Positions 52,001 to 61,724 of a DNA stretch of 64,000 nucleotides are shown piece by piece. Within the stretch, counting starts at the first letter, position 1. Each line of letters starts with the position of its first letter. Location: contig OY783211.1 in the NCBI GenBank assembly GCA_963678705.1, positions 10,864,603 through 10,928,602 of the forward strand, written 5' to 3'. The stretch is from Panorpa germanica. Lineage: Eukaryota > Arthropoda > Insecta > Mecoptera > Panorpidae. The notes below the pieces were generated by a model. It was not told the DNA's origin. It ran no database searches and was given only the letters and a program-made list of their open reading frames with translations. A program made the translations under genes and the position numbers.

Positions 52001-53137
52001 CCAGCAGTGGTACGGATTCCCCGCACGTCCTCAGTAGTCACGGGACTCTGGTGCGAGATCGAGGAGTCCAGAGTCCACGATTTTCTACATTTGGGTATAG
52101 TCATTAAAATTACTTTAAGGTGAAACGATACTTGGCCATTGTTGACTCGCAAAATATAGATTTCAATATTCATTTTCAAAATTTATTTTTGCGGTTCCAA
52201 CTCATTAAAAGTCTGTGGAAGAAAGCTTAAAATGTAGATACGTTATTCATCTAACTAATTGCAGCTTTAGATTTTGATTCGCGTTTATAGTTACTTACAT
52301 AAAACGATTTAAACATAAAAGAACATGGTTTTCTTTTATATTATTTAACCTGCAGTGTAGTATCGCCATCTATATTTCGCTAGTCAAAATGGTCAAGTAT
52401 CGTTTCACCTTAACGGGCTTGGAAACGATGAATAAATTTCTATAAAACTGTACTAAGTATTGATAAAGTTGACTATCAGAACCTCAAATAATTTTGGAAA
52501 AAGTAAAAACACCAATTTAAATTTAAAAAGAATTCGCAAACTTATTATTATTTCTTGGATCGTCCAATAACAGGAAATAAAATATTCTAAAAAGTTGTAC
52601 GTAAACTTATTATATTCTAATTTCAGATACGATGATTCAAGAAACAGAATAGACCAGCAACATACACTTCCAAAACAAAGTGAACGGTAAGATTTATTCG
52701 CTTTTTAAAAACTTAATAAATAATATTCTAATCAGATAGTAGAGAAAATAGGACCATACATTTTTCAGATTATATAACATAAAATCTCTTCTTCCAGATA
52801 CAAAGCAGAAGCTGTCATAGAAATGGAACAAATCAGGGACAAATCTCGCAGTAAAACTACAACGAATCCTGAATACGATTCAAATCGAACAATAATAAAC
52901 ACAACAACCCCAACACCACCTATTGGCTGGGATCTCCAAAAATCAAACGTACCTCACTCCTTTTCACGAAGCCCTCAAAACTACCGAGTGCACGACAGCA
53001 GCTCGAAGAAACACGAAGCAAATAGAAATAAAAACTATAACGAAAATGTAAATAAACACGATTTAAAAGAAAATAGAGGTTTCAGTGTTGAAACAACAAA
53101 ATCAGCACCGGATGTAATTATAATGACATCACACTGA
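39952..53137 (+). CDS. Neto: Neto-like CUB/LDLa membrane protein, 5' incomplete (10 exons)
   Basis: Neto proteins are single-pass auxiliary subunits that cluster and modulate ionotropic glutamate receptors (at the neuromuscular junction in flies). Exons seen: 39952-40037, 41027-41201, 41997-42157, 48765-49014, 49082-49194, 49633-49773, 51500-51808, 51880-52094, 52627-52686, 52798-53137. All have GT/AG borders and the phases chain without error, giving 616 visible residues. Residues 1-86 are the second half of CUB1 (CDYDYLE, GKFCGRTFP). Residues 90-222 are CUB2 (EHGGNEG, KPNECD, NFCGS, ILYIRF). Residues 224-262 are an LDLa repeat with six cysteines. The membrane segment is about 274-297, followed by IRKLMR and a tail of about 316 residues. 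Signal peptide and first half of CUB1 are missing: exon 1 enters in phase 1 from an exon I could not find. The order CUB-CUB-LDLa-TM is diagnostic of Neto. The gene is probably transcribed through a very long 5' intron. Confidence 0.88.
40113..40366 (-). mobile_element. family B MITE, one end lost
   Basis: From TTAAGGTGAAAAGATATTTG this follows the inverse complement of the copy at 52115-52413 to about 40366 (shared core gcgaatcaaaatctaaagct). The far terminus is absent. It lies in the Neto intron after exon 1. Confidence 0.75.
41027..41201 (+). CDS. Neto: Neto exon (CUB1, end)
   Basis: Acceptor ttttcag; donor C|gtgagt. It begins VMDGAYGFSSPLGKFCGRTF and ends YAGFIAVYEFTPRPSN, completing CUB1 with the usual cysteine and the final Y-F strand. 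It leaves in phase 1. Confidence 0.9.
41997..42157 (+). CDS. Neto: Neto exon (start of CUB2)
   Basis: Acceptor gttaacag; donor AGG|gtaacc. It carries PPDMEMCLIEHGGNEGLVK, then DDIP, and ends DCMWVITVKQGWR. The HGGNEG...IP block is a Neto CUB2 hallmark. Phase 1 in, phase 0 out. Confidence 0.9.
42635..43620. repeat. tandem array, ~148 bp unit, 6-7 copies, in Neto intron
   Basis: The phrase aaatcaatar (or close variant) recurs at 42661, 42808, 42957, 43106, 43254 and 43401, spaced 147-149 bp; a decayed seventh unit ends near 43620. Each unit also holds tagaaccccttataaaatcc and acgcagttcgtcttcttaaa. Copies in the middle are most alike and the edge copies more diverged, the usual pattern of a satellite-like array. 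Confidence 0.85.
44443..44522. repeat. hairpin-forming inverted repeat
   Basis: atttacgtaacaagtaactt pairs with aagttacctgttgcgtaaac across a ~40 nt spacer. The same arm (tttacgtaacaggtaa) occurs singly at 35587. Possibly a tiny MITE. Confidence 0.5.
44592..44960 (-). mobile_element. mariner-type transposase relic
   Basis: On the minus strand, the C-terminal mariner block reads ERINKWKKRWTKCNELIGDY. Preceding pieces, in shifted frames, read like CNYFLFPNLKK and GRKRFGSNK of the mariner LFPNLKKWLGGKRFGSN motif. Stops and frameshifts separate the blocks, so it is inactive. It lies in the long Neto intron. Confidence 0.65.
44985..45090. repeat. repeat shared with 16100-16190
   Basis: aatgacgcagcttgctcaaa, then ttgacagtagtctattaata and gctgcgcgggaa, ending gaattatcaa. 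The same order occurs at 16095-16190. Because it adjoins the mariner relic, it may be flanking or 5' sequence of the same element. Confidence 0.5.
45356..45377. repeat. (AC)n microsatellite
   Basis: Eleven AC units in the long Neto intron. Confidence 0.9.
48229..48364 (-). mobile_element. family A fragment (left end only)
   Basis: Inverse complement of about the first 135 bp of family A, ending in GAGGACACAAGCCCATT. It lies in the long Neto intron. Confidence 0.8.
48765..49014 (+). CDS. Neto: Neto exon (rest of CUB2)
   Basis: Acceptor attactttcag; donor T|gtaagt. It continues W-R|IFLHF, then KPNECD, DIFENRTD, IKNFCGS, ILYIRFVAT and FEILYTAYRE, completing CUB2. The 6.6 kb intron before it holds a tandem array, a mariner relic and a family A fragment. 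Confidence 0.9.
49082..49194 (+). CDS. Neto: Neto exon (LDLa repeat)
   Basis: It encodes SCKEHEEYDCEDQTC through WDEDDCP: six cysteines of an LDLa module with the acidic GWDEDDC calcium corner. Acceptor tttttag; donor CCG|gtaata. Phase 1 in, phase 0 out. Confidence 0.9.
49633..49773 (+). CDS. Neto: Neto exon (membrane segment)
   Basis: Acceptor gattttag; donor CAG|gtatgt. It reads VAETDGDMESDN, then the hydrophobic run IVTILVIFSLILAGL continuing to FLVSCI, then the basic stop-transfer IRKLMR. This is a single-pass type I anchor. Confidence 0.92.
51500..51808 (+). CDS. Neto: Neto exon (cytoplasmic tail 1)
   Basis: 103 codons, phase 0 on both sides, acceptor cttttgtag and donor GAA|gtaagt. 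The peptide is polar and likely disordered (EHIRQSQENDLDEIGRKS, SKRRSPSPDT). The SPSPDT stretch offers possible proline-directed phosphorylation sites (inference). Confidence 0.85.
51880..52094 (+). CDS. Neto: Neto exon (cytoplasmic tail 2)
   Basis: Acceptor attttacag; donor GG|gtatag. It is serine/acid-rich with MCDSACQTRESLFRPQLSSS. If the next intron is retained, the frame continues GYSH and stops at 52105-52107, which would give a shorter tail of about 187 residues. Confidence 0.85.
52115..52413 (+). mobile_element. family B MITE with TTAA ends (complete)
   Basis: TTAAGGTGAAACGATACTTG at the left is repeated inverted at the right, and the ~45 bp ends match with few differences. 299 bp with no coding frame. 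The TTAA borders suggest piggyBac-type integration; a TA-targeting Tc1/mariner origin is also possible. It lies in the intron between Neto exons 8 and 9. Confidence 0.8.
52434..52496 (-). mobile_element. short family A fragment
   Basis: aatttctataaaactgtact, then tattgataaagttg and cagaacctcaaat match the family A right end in inverse orientation. It sits 21 bp after the family B element in a Neto intron. Confidence 0.5.
52627..52686 (+). CDS. Neto: Neto exon (small, cytoplasmic tail 3)
   Basis: A 60 nt exon between aatttcag and CG|gtaaga. It reads YDDSRNRIDQQHTLPKQSE and keeps phase 2 on both sides, so skipping it would leave the frame intact. Confidence 0.8.
52798..53137 (+). CDS. Neto: Neto last exon to the first stop
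   Basis: Acceptor cttccag. It begins RYKAEAVIEMEQIRDKS and ends SAPDVIIMTSH before TGA at 53135-53137. The tail is hydrophilic and rich in N, K and S. A second acceptor-like site lies at about 52768, but using it would not preserve this frame join. Confidence 0.85.
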
Positions 53138-53314
53138 CATCCAGGATGCGAGTGGGAGCCCTATAAAAGGCGCCACCCGCGAAATTTCCTCAGAACTAAA
53201 TCCTTATCTGTTTCTAGTAATGATATACCCAAACCAGCTCCTTGTGCTCCTGAATTTCCTGTAAATTATATATTTGTTAGGAATTGTCAAACTCAAACTG
53301 ATATTGAAACATGA
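53138..53314 (+). CDS. Neto: candidate readthrough extension of Neto (58 codons)
   Basis: Directly after the Neto TGA the same frame stays open for 58 codons and ends at TGA 53312-53314. The peptide looks like real protein: HPGCEWEPYKRRHPRNFL, then KSLSVSSNDIPKPAPCAPEF, and it ends NCQTQTDIET. Its codons are more GC-rich than the AT-rich 3' DNA that follows. The stop context is TGA-C, which is known to be leaky, and arthropods have many conserved readthrough stops. Alternatives are a base error making a false stop, or a splice form using the AG at 53145-53146. No transcript evidence is available here. Confidence 0.5.
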   Translation, partial: HPGCEWEPYKRRHPRNFLRTKSLSVSSNDIPKPAPCAPEFPVNYIFVRNCQTQTDIET

Positions 53315-53365
53315 TATTTTAAACTGCAGGAATTGATTTCGATCAAATTTGATTATTTCATTATT

Positions 53366-53371
53366 AATAAA
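53366..53371 (+). promoter_or_regulatory. poly(A) signal of Neto
   Basis: AATAAA about 50 bp after the downstream TGA, followed by T-rich sequence. It fits a short 3' UTR for the extended reading and about 230 nt for the first stop. Confidence 0.5.
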
Positions 53372-55626
53372 GATTTTGTTTGTATTTATCTTGTATGTAT
53401 ATAATCATTTTTTACATATCAAATTAGTTATTTTTTTAAATACATAAATTGTTAGCTCTATACAAAACATGCTCAATTGATGAAAATAGTCAGGCAATAT
53501 AAAACCCATATTTTGTAACTGTTTGACTATTTTGTAAATGATTTTTCCAAGGTTTATATTTCTAAATTAGGCTATAAGGAAAGGCTATTAGGCAGGAAAA
53601 TAAGTCGCATACCTTGGTGAAGACATAAGGAGCCTAATTTAACAAATACTTGAAGAATCATTAGAATTTATTGGACGCCTGTTAAACAGTTTCAAAATAC
53701 CGGTATACCATTTCCTAGGTAAATCATGATTTTAAATCTATTCTCAATAAAGTGATGGTGTTATTGATGCAGTATGCTGCTCAGGCGTTTATATTTTTTA
53801 TAAGAAATTGTTAATTTATAAAAATACGTTATTATGAATTGATGACTTAATGTTCACTTTTGATAAATAGACTTAAGCTAATCTCACACTGTGTCTGTCA
53901 TTTTCAATAGAGTGTTTTTGAATTGTTTCGCATTAGCACATTTTATCGTAAGAGTAAATTTCTATTTTAATGTTTATCAATACACTGCTGCTGTGAAATA
54001 ATATGTAGTTCTTACGTTCGTACTCATAATGCGCTTCCATGCGTATGTAGATAAAAGTACCGCTTTTACTTTATCATTAAAAGTTGTGTACATTACTTTC
54101 TACAATTATTTCTTCTAAATTAAATCACACGAATGCTGCGCTAGGTCATTAATTCATATCAGGTGTTTACCTTTATAAAATGTTTTAGATAAATGCAGTA
54201 ACACTTGGTCATCAAAATTATTTACCTATTTTTATGATTTTGGATATTTTTTATATGTTGATTCCAAAAACACACGACTTTTTCTCGTAGCAGCTCTATT
54301 TTTTGGGATGCATTTGCAATGATTTTGATAATTTGTTAAAAATGGTTAACTTTATTCTTCGATGGCAAAGAGTCTATGCTGTCGAAATTCTTTTTGGAGG
54401 TTTTGGAGCTATCGGAGCTCTTTCGAATGTCCTAAAACATACAAAATTTCATTGCCAAAAGAGTAAAATGTATAGCATGAATAATTCATGTGGCACAAAG
54501 CTATTGTATATTAAGTTTTAAAGTTTTAAAAAATATCCTAAGAAAAATTACTATTACTGATAACAACAACAGATAAAAGAAACTATAAGAAAAAAACATT
54601 ATTATTATTATGAAAATAAGTGAAAATATATTGTTTCAAATGGACAATCAAATCAAATACACAAAATTATATCAAAATTAAATGAAAGAAATTTATTGCT
54701 TTTTTTACGTTCATATTTGTAATGATTTTGTTGATTTAATAACTTTGTAATTGATCTACTTCTTAACTGTTTTATTAATAAAATTAAATAGAGAATTTAT
54801 CAAATCAATTAAATATTTAATTGCAAATTAGTTAAACTAAAGTTCAAATAATAAAAGAGTTATCTGTAAACATTCATTTATTGTATATTAGATAAGAAGG
54901 CATTGAAAATATGTTTATATGTCTAGTGGCTCGCCAAATCTCAGTACATCCATCTTAGCAATGTCTGCATAAACAAAACATAAATCATCCCACTCTAAAT
55001 TTTATTATATCCACTGCAAATTTCTTTGTAAGGTTTCAAGTACCGACCAAACCAGTGCGACTACAAAAAGTTATTATATATTTCAATCCAAATTTCAATA
55101 ATCCAGGATTAAAATCCATTGAATTCAAATGAACATTTCTTTAGGAATAACATACCGTTCCAAGCACTGGGCTACAGAGAACATTTCTGTATCAATTATA
55201 TTAGTTATTAAATTTAATCAAAATCAAATCAATTGTGTTAAATTATATAATTTCCTATTAATAATATTAGTAAACAATGAATAAGTGAGGCGTTGAATTA
55301 TAATATTATTACTTATAAATTGTTTTCAGTTTGTAAACAAAAGAATGCGTACAATGCTTGTAAAATAACGTTTCAAAATTCACTGCAAATCCGTGAACCC
55401 TTGAACCCGACTTATCCCAACCCTGTAGATATATATAAAAAACAGCGTACCAAATTATTGTAATATATTAATCATTTTTAAAATAAATAATAAATTGTAA
55501 ATAAAAAATACTAATGTGTAATAATCTTTACATTATTGTACACAAAATGTTTTAATAAATAAAAAAAAATATGTCACTTGTTTTTCTTTACTACTGGAAT
55601 TAGGATTAGCATTTGAACCCCTGACT

Positions 55627-55785
55627 TAATTTCTATAAAACTGTATTACATATATTGATAAAGCTGGCTACCAGAACCTCAGATATTTTAGGAGATATTA
55701 ACAATTAAAAAGTCTCTTTAATTATTAACGGGATACAACGTTTTGAAAATTCCAATGCATGGTACGTCACATCAGACGATTTCCC
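55627..55785 (-). mobile_element. family A fragment (right end)
   Basis: Inverse complement of the family A right third: tttctataaaactgta, tattgataaagc, aacctcag, aacaattaaaaagt, gggatacaacg, ccaatgcatgg. Terminus lost. Confidence 0.6.
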
Positions 55786-56275
55786 ATATCGTTTATAGAA
55801 CAGAGATACGTACGAGTGTGTGTGTATGTGATACATCATTTACTTGTAACAGCTGGGCACATCACGAAGGTTGTGAAAAAGGAAAAATAATCTCGACTAT
55901 TTGTTTCTTCTGTGACGTATTGCGCATATCTAAAACATGTGGCAAAATTGATATTTAACTTATATATGCGTTCATAGGTCCGCACCGTATGTGAATGTGT
56001 CTTATCAAATGGAATTAAGTATTTTTTCTATTGATAGTCTATAAAACAATATAATATTAACAAATTAAAAATTATTTTAATGGATATAACAAATAAAAAT
56101 GAATCAATTCAATAATAACACAATGCTGCTACAATGTTGAATTCAGTAAACAAAATCACGTAATTAAAAATAATATTTACAAAATAAATATAATTCTTTT
56201 AAGTTTTTTAAAATTATTTTATTTTACTTAAAGTCTTATTACCGAAGGTGTATGATTTGTGAGTATTAATTCTGA

Positions 56276-56350
56276 TAAAAACCAAACCCAGAAAATATAG
56301 CGATGGTCCGGAGAGCACACTACAATCACAGCAGTTTGGTATCAAGCTTA
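56276..56350 (-). mobile_element. decayed SINE fragment
   Basis: ccaaacccagaaaatata, then cacagcagtttgg align with the SINE at 30500-30560. The promoter boxes are eroded. Confidence 0.4.
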
Positions 56351-57287
56351 ATGCAGCATCTAACACTTTCAAGAGTCACTAAATATTGTGTGATTTGTGG
56401 TTGCATCCTTATCACAGTCTTCTGCGGACGAACATCAGTATAAGACAAGAAACAGTATTGTTGTAACACTCAGTGAATGCAGTCGTCATAAATGTATTAA
56501 AACAGTTTTAATTTATATAACAAAAATCAAATATTACATAAAGGTAAGTTTCTTTTTATCTTTAAGATTAATAATGTAGTATATAGATAAAAATATGGAG
56601 TTAGTTACAGAATTATTTTAAGAAATATTATTAGAAATTTGATTTTAGATATATTTTATTTTTTTAAAGCAGATGTAGTTTTTATTTCACTGCACGTGTA
56701 CTTTTATTGTTGTTGTTCTATCTGCTTTAAAATAATTTCTTTTTACAGCTTGTAAAATTAATTTAGACAAATCTACAAGTTTTAATTAACAGTTTGTGCA
56801 TTTAATAAGAACAGGGCTAATCAGATAAATCAGTGATTAATTAAATATTTTCATTTTTACTACCTATTGTGTTTTGGGCACACTCAAGCAGTTGTAAAAT
56901 TTTATTGCTAAATACTGACGTCAATTGACCCTTACGGCATCTTATGTCATAAGACTCATAAGTAATTTATAAGAACAATCTTATGATAAGATCGCTGAAA
57001 ACTGCACATTAGAACAACGATTTTGCTATGTGAATTAAGGCCTATAATAGCCATTTTCTGCGCACTTATACAAGCACGGCTAGAGCCCCAATATTTTGAA
57101 TTTCCCGCTTAATATTTTGAACACTACCAGAGTTTTACTTAAACAAAACCTGCTAATATTAAAGTAACTTTTTACATGATATATCATTCAGAAATCAGTA
57201 CAAATGACGTAACATCTCCCTTTTTGTTTTGTCTTTTTATATTTTTATTTTAGCTAATAAATTTTTCGTTTTGACAGTAACCTAATC

Positions 57288-57489
57288 ATGTGGCGGCCAA
57301 TTTTAGCTTTGATAATATGCATCACTGTGGATCCAACTGAAATGAAACCTGGTATCACTATAGGAAGATTGAATTTTGAATGTTATATTAAAGATTCGTA
57401 TCAATGCGTAAATGGAAATTGTGTCCTTAAAGAAAAACATTGTGATGGAGTAGAAGATTGTGCTGATGGAAGCGATGAGTTGGAATGTG
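57288..57489 (+). CDS. VgR: VgR exon 1 (signal peptide, LDLa 1)
   Basis: Starts [19 protein letters not shown], a hydrophobic leader, then LDLa 1 with six cysteines and the calcium motif [11 protein letters not shown]. Donor G|gtaagt. An acceptor-like ttttgacag sits 10 nt before the ATG, so a non-coding exon may precede it. Confidence 0.85.
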
Positions 57490-60400
57490 GTAAGTTCATT
57501 AATTTATATGTGTACCTCAGAAACAGAAAAATAGCATTTATGTATAACGTTTCTTCATAGTATAAGCATAGTAAAATACATAATTAATATAAATATATAA
57601 CACCAGGGGCGGCCTTAGCCATTACGAGGCCCCGAGCAGCAGATCTTTGCGATGCCCCGGGCTGCAGATCTTTTCTTGTTCTTTGGCACTTGTTCTTTGT
57701 ATAATTTAAGTAAACTGTAAGAAGGTATTTTTGATGATAATTGACGAGAAATAAAATTTTATATTGGAAGTTTTATAAAAGTTACCAAGCACAAAGATGA
57801 CAAATATTAATGATGATAAACTAAGGTACATGAATACCTTAATGGAGGACGCAGTGATTCAAGTGGGATTTCTAAACAGCGAGGCGCGAGATTCAAATAG
57901 ATATGTAGTAATGATTTTTTCTACTTGGGTTGTTGCGCGAAAGAGAGAAAAAATTAACATATTTTTCCGCTGCGGAAAAAAATAATATTTCCGCCGCGAA
58001 AAAAAAACTTGCCACCCACTAATACGTCTGTTTATAACATAGAAAATATTGACGTTTTAATTTTTGTAAATGTCCAAAAGTTGACGGAGTTATTGCTATA
58101 TCAAATTTAAATTTGTTTTGGTGCATGTTTTAGCTATGCACAATACGTCACACAATAAATAAATATTAGAGATATTAGAAAATATAAGAATTCTAGCTTT
58201 TGAAAAATGAAATATACATATAATATATTTACAACATTCCTTACGATTCTAATAATATATTAACTGTGTTAACCGGGCGGTCTATTGCATTGTTATTGTT
58301 TTCAGATAAATACCATTGTACACCTCCCAACTGGTACAGATGCAAAGAAGGCACTTGCATTTCTGTAGTTTATAAATGTGACGGAGAAAATGAGTGCATT
58401 GACGGGTCTGATGAAGTGGACTGCGAAGGTGAGAGACAAAATAACATACTGTGTATTATATTAAAAGAAACTATGATTTTATTGAAGTTCACACGCTAAA
58501 CGAGAGAATAACAACGAAATATTTTGTAGGTTATGATGATAATCGGCGCACAAATGTCACTTGCACGTCAGATGAATGGAAATGCAATAACACTGACTGT
58601 ATTCCAAAGGATTTTGTGTGTAATGGACAAAAGGATTGCAAAGATGAATCTGATGAAGTTTTTGGATGTGCTATTCGTGTAAGTTGTGATAAGTGAATCT
58701 TTTTTATTATATATATATTTACGCGTCTCACTTAGAGATGGCGCCACTGTATTATGAAAAGTGTGTATCTCGAAACTACTTCTTTTTTCCTGTTCACCAC
58801 AATATATCGAAAACGCCTCATTTGATTTTAATAAAAATTACACCATATCTTCTTTATAAATTTATCTTTATAAAATTATTTTATGATTGGATGTCTTATT
58901 GAATTTTTTTAACTTACAGTTTTAACAAAAAAAACGTCATTTTCACAAAAGGAATTTAAACTATATGCCCTATGCTCGATAGATAATACCAGCAAAACGA
59001 TTTGAGTAATTTGTTATGTAAATACATTCACAAATGTTTATAGTATTTAATTATGATAAAAAAATACATTATGTATACCTCCTAATGGTTGCGTCAAAAA
59101 ATCCAATCCTTTTATATCAGCTTTTAATAGTTTTTACTTCATTAATTTATTCTAGTATCCATGTCCAGGATTTGTCTGCAAAGAAGGCAGGTGCATTGAT
59201 AAGAGTTGGATTTGTGACGGTGCTCAGGATTGCGATGATAATGATGATGAAAAGAATTGCGGTAAGAAATAATCACAAACATTTTGTACAAACCTCGTCA
59301 TAATAACACTAAGAAACGAAACATCTTACTTCGTATTGATAGATGATAGACCAGTCAGCTTTATGTGCGTGTTAGAACATGATCATTACCCATGTCGTGA
59401 CAACTCCAGCTGTATTCCATTGAGCAAAGTCTGCGATAACATTAATCATTGTAAAGATGGTTCTGATGAAGGAGAAGCGTGTTCCGCAAGTAAGTACATT
59501 TTTATGATTGTGCTGGTCTTTAAATATCTTCTAAAAATTAGGTTAATTTATCAACAGGTGTGAATAAATGTCAAATTACAAAATGCGGTCATGAAAATTC
59601 AACATGCGCTGTAACTCCTGCAGGCGCTAAGTGTATTTGTCCTAAGGGCTATCAAAACGTTATGCATTCTTCATCGGATATTTACTCCATCTACAACAAT
59701 CAACAACGATGTGTCGACGTGGATGAATGTGCTACCATCTATGGTCTTTGTAGTCATGTCTGCATAAACACTCCCGGTTCCTACAAATGCGAATGCGATC
59801 GCCACTACCTTCTTCAACCGGATGGATCTTCTTGTAAAACTGTTAGTAAGTAATTTAACAATTGGCTTGTGTCCTCATTTTTTAGTGGTCGATTTTGCAA
59901 TTGTTGATTGAAATTGATGTTAATAAATGTGTATTGGCGTGTCTATTTTATTAAATATCTAAATTTTGAGCAATTAAAAATTTGAATTGTAGTTTCAGCA
60001 CTAGAAGTTATCGGCCATATTCGTATGACGTGAAATGCATTTATACGTCAGTTATTTGTTGAGTAGGTCAGTGCTGTAGTAATGTTTTGTAGCTGTTGGT
60101 AGTCGAAATAATCAAATCAAATCAAACAATAATAAGTTTTTATTTTATTTAACCCTGTTGTAACAGACATATTATTGGAACTTTATTGTTCCTTGAAATA
60201 GCTGTAAATAATATTTGATATATAAATACATATAGCAGAGATTTATGAGCTATATCGGTTGTGATGTCACATGCATTTGGAATGTGTACAACGCTGAATC
60301 TCTTTAATAAATAAAGAGACAAAATGACTTTTTTAATTGTTAATATCTCTTAACATATAAGGAGTTATTAAAAAATAATTGAACATTTGATATTCTAGTA

Positions 60401-61653
60401 ACCCACTTTATATAATACACTTTTATAGAAATTAAGACATAGGACACAAGCCCATTGCTGAGGAAGTCAGTTTCAAGTTTTTTCAATTTATTTCATAAAT
60501 TGCAGATTCGGATCCGGAATTGCTATTCAGTACAGAATCAGAAATTAGAAGTCTGTTACTAAAATCCAGAGTTTTAAAACCCGTTGTTGAACGTGCTGAA
60601 TTAGTGGTTGGCGTTGGTCACGATGATCATTATATTTATTGGACCGAACTTTACGAACAATCTGAGTCACTGATGAGAGCTAAAGAAGGCGGAGAGCACG
60701 AAGTTAGGAACCATAGTTATTTTCATTTTACGGTTTGCTGGGTTGTTAAATGTAAAATATATATTTTTTTAATTTTTCAGATTTTGGTGCGATCTGGTAT
60801 TTTAACTCCGGAAGATTTAGAAGTTGACTGGTACACAAATAATATTTACTTTACCGATTCAGAATTAAGTCATGTGGCAGTATGTACGAATGACGGTGAC
60901 CATTGCACTGTGTTGATTAATAGTGATATCGAAAAACCTCGAGGAATAGCTCTGTATCCTGCAAAAGGGTAGATAGATTCCAATTACGTGAACTACCAGC
61001 TGTTCAAAACTTAATTACATTTAAATTGAAATATTTCTAGATTGATGTATTGGTCCGATTGGGGCAAATATTCAAAAATTGGTTCTTCCTTTATGGATGG
61101 TTCAACACCAAAGGCATTGGTAGCTGAACATTTGGGATGGCCCAATGGAATTGCCCTTGATGTATCTAATGATAGAATATATTGGGTAGATGCTAGGATG
61201 AGTAATGTTGAAAGCGTCAAATTGGATGGATCAGACAGACGTGTAAATTAAAAATTCATTATTTTTACTAGGATTATTGAAATTATTAACTCTAAGTTAA
61301 CATAACTAACACTGACATATTTTGTAATAATAGATAGTTCTCGAAGGTGGTTCCAAACATCCTTTCAGCATCGCCATCTTTGAAGACAATATCTATTGGA
61401 GTGATTGGAAATCTAAGAGTATTCAAACATGTCATAAGTTTAACTGCAAGAATCGAACAACTGTTATTAAAGTGGACAAAAGATTAATTTACGGTATACA
61501 TATACGCCATAGTGCACTGCAGCCAAAGTTTAAAAATCCCTGCGAGAACAGTAAATGTACTCACATTTGTCTACTGAAAGGAGTCGATAATCACGCGTGC
61601 GCTTGCCCTGAAGGTCGTGAACTTAGTAGTAATAAATATGAATGCAGAGGTAC

Positions 61654-61724
<71 letters not shown>

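Larger units (their letters stand above)
53372..57287. other. Neto-VgR intergenic region
   Basis: About 3.9 kb, AT-rich, with a family A fragment (55627) and a SINE remnant (56276). The VgR promoter should lie in its last few hundred bases; ttatatttt at 57237 is a possible TATA-like element but is not distinctive. Confidence 0.45.
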
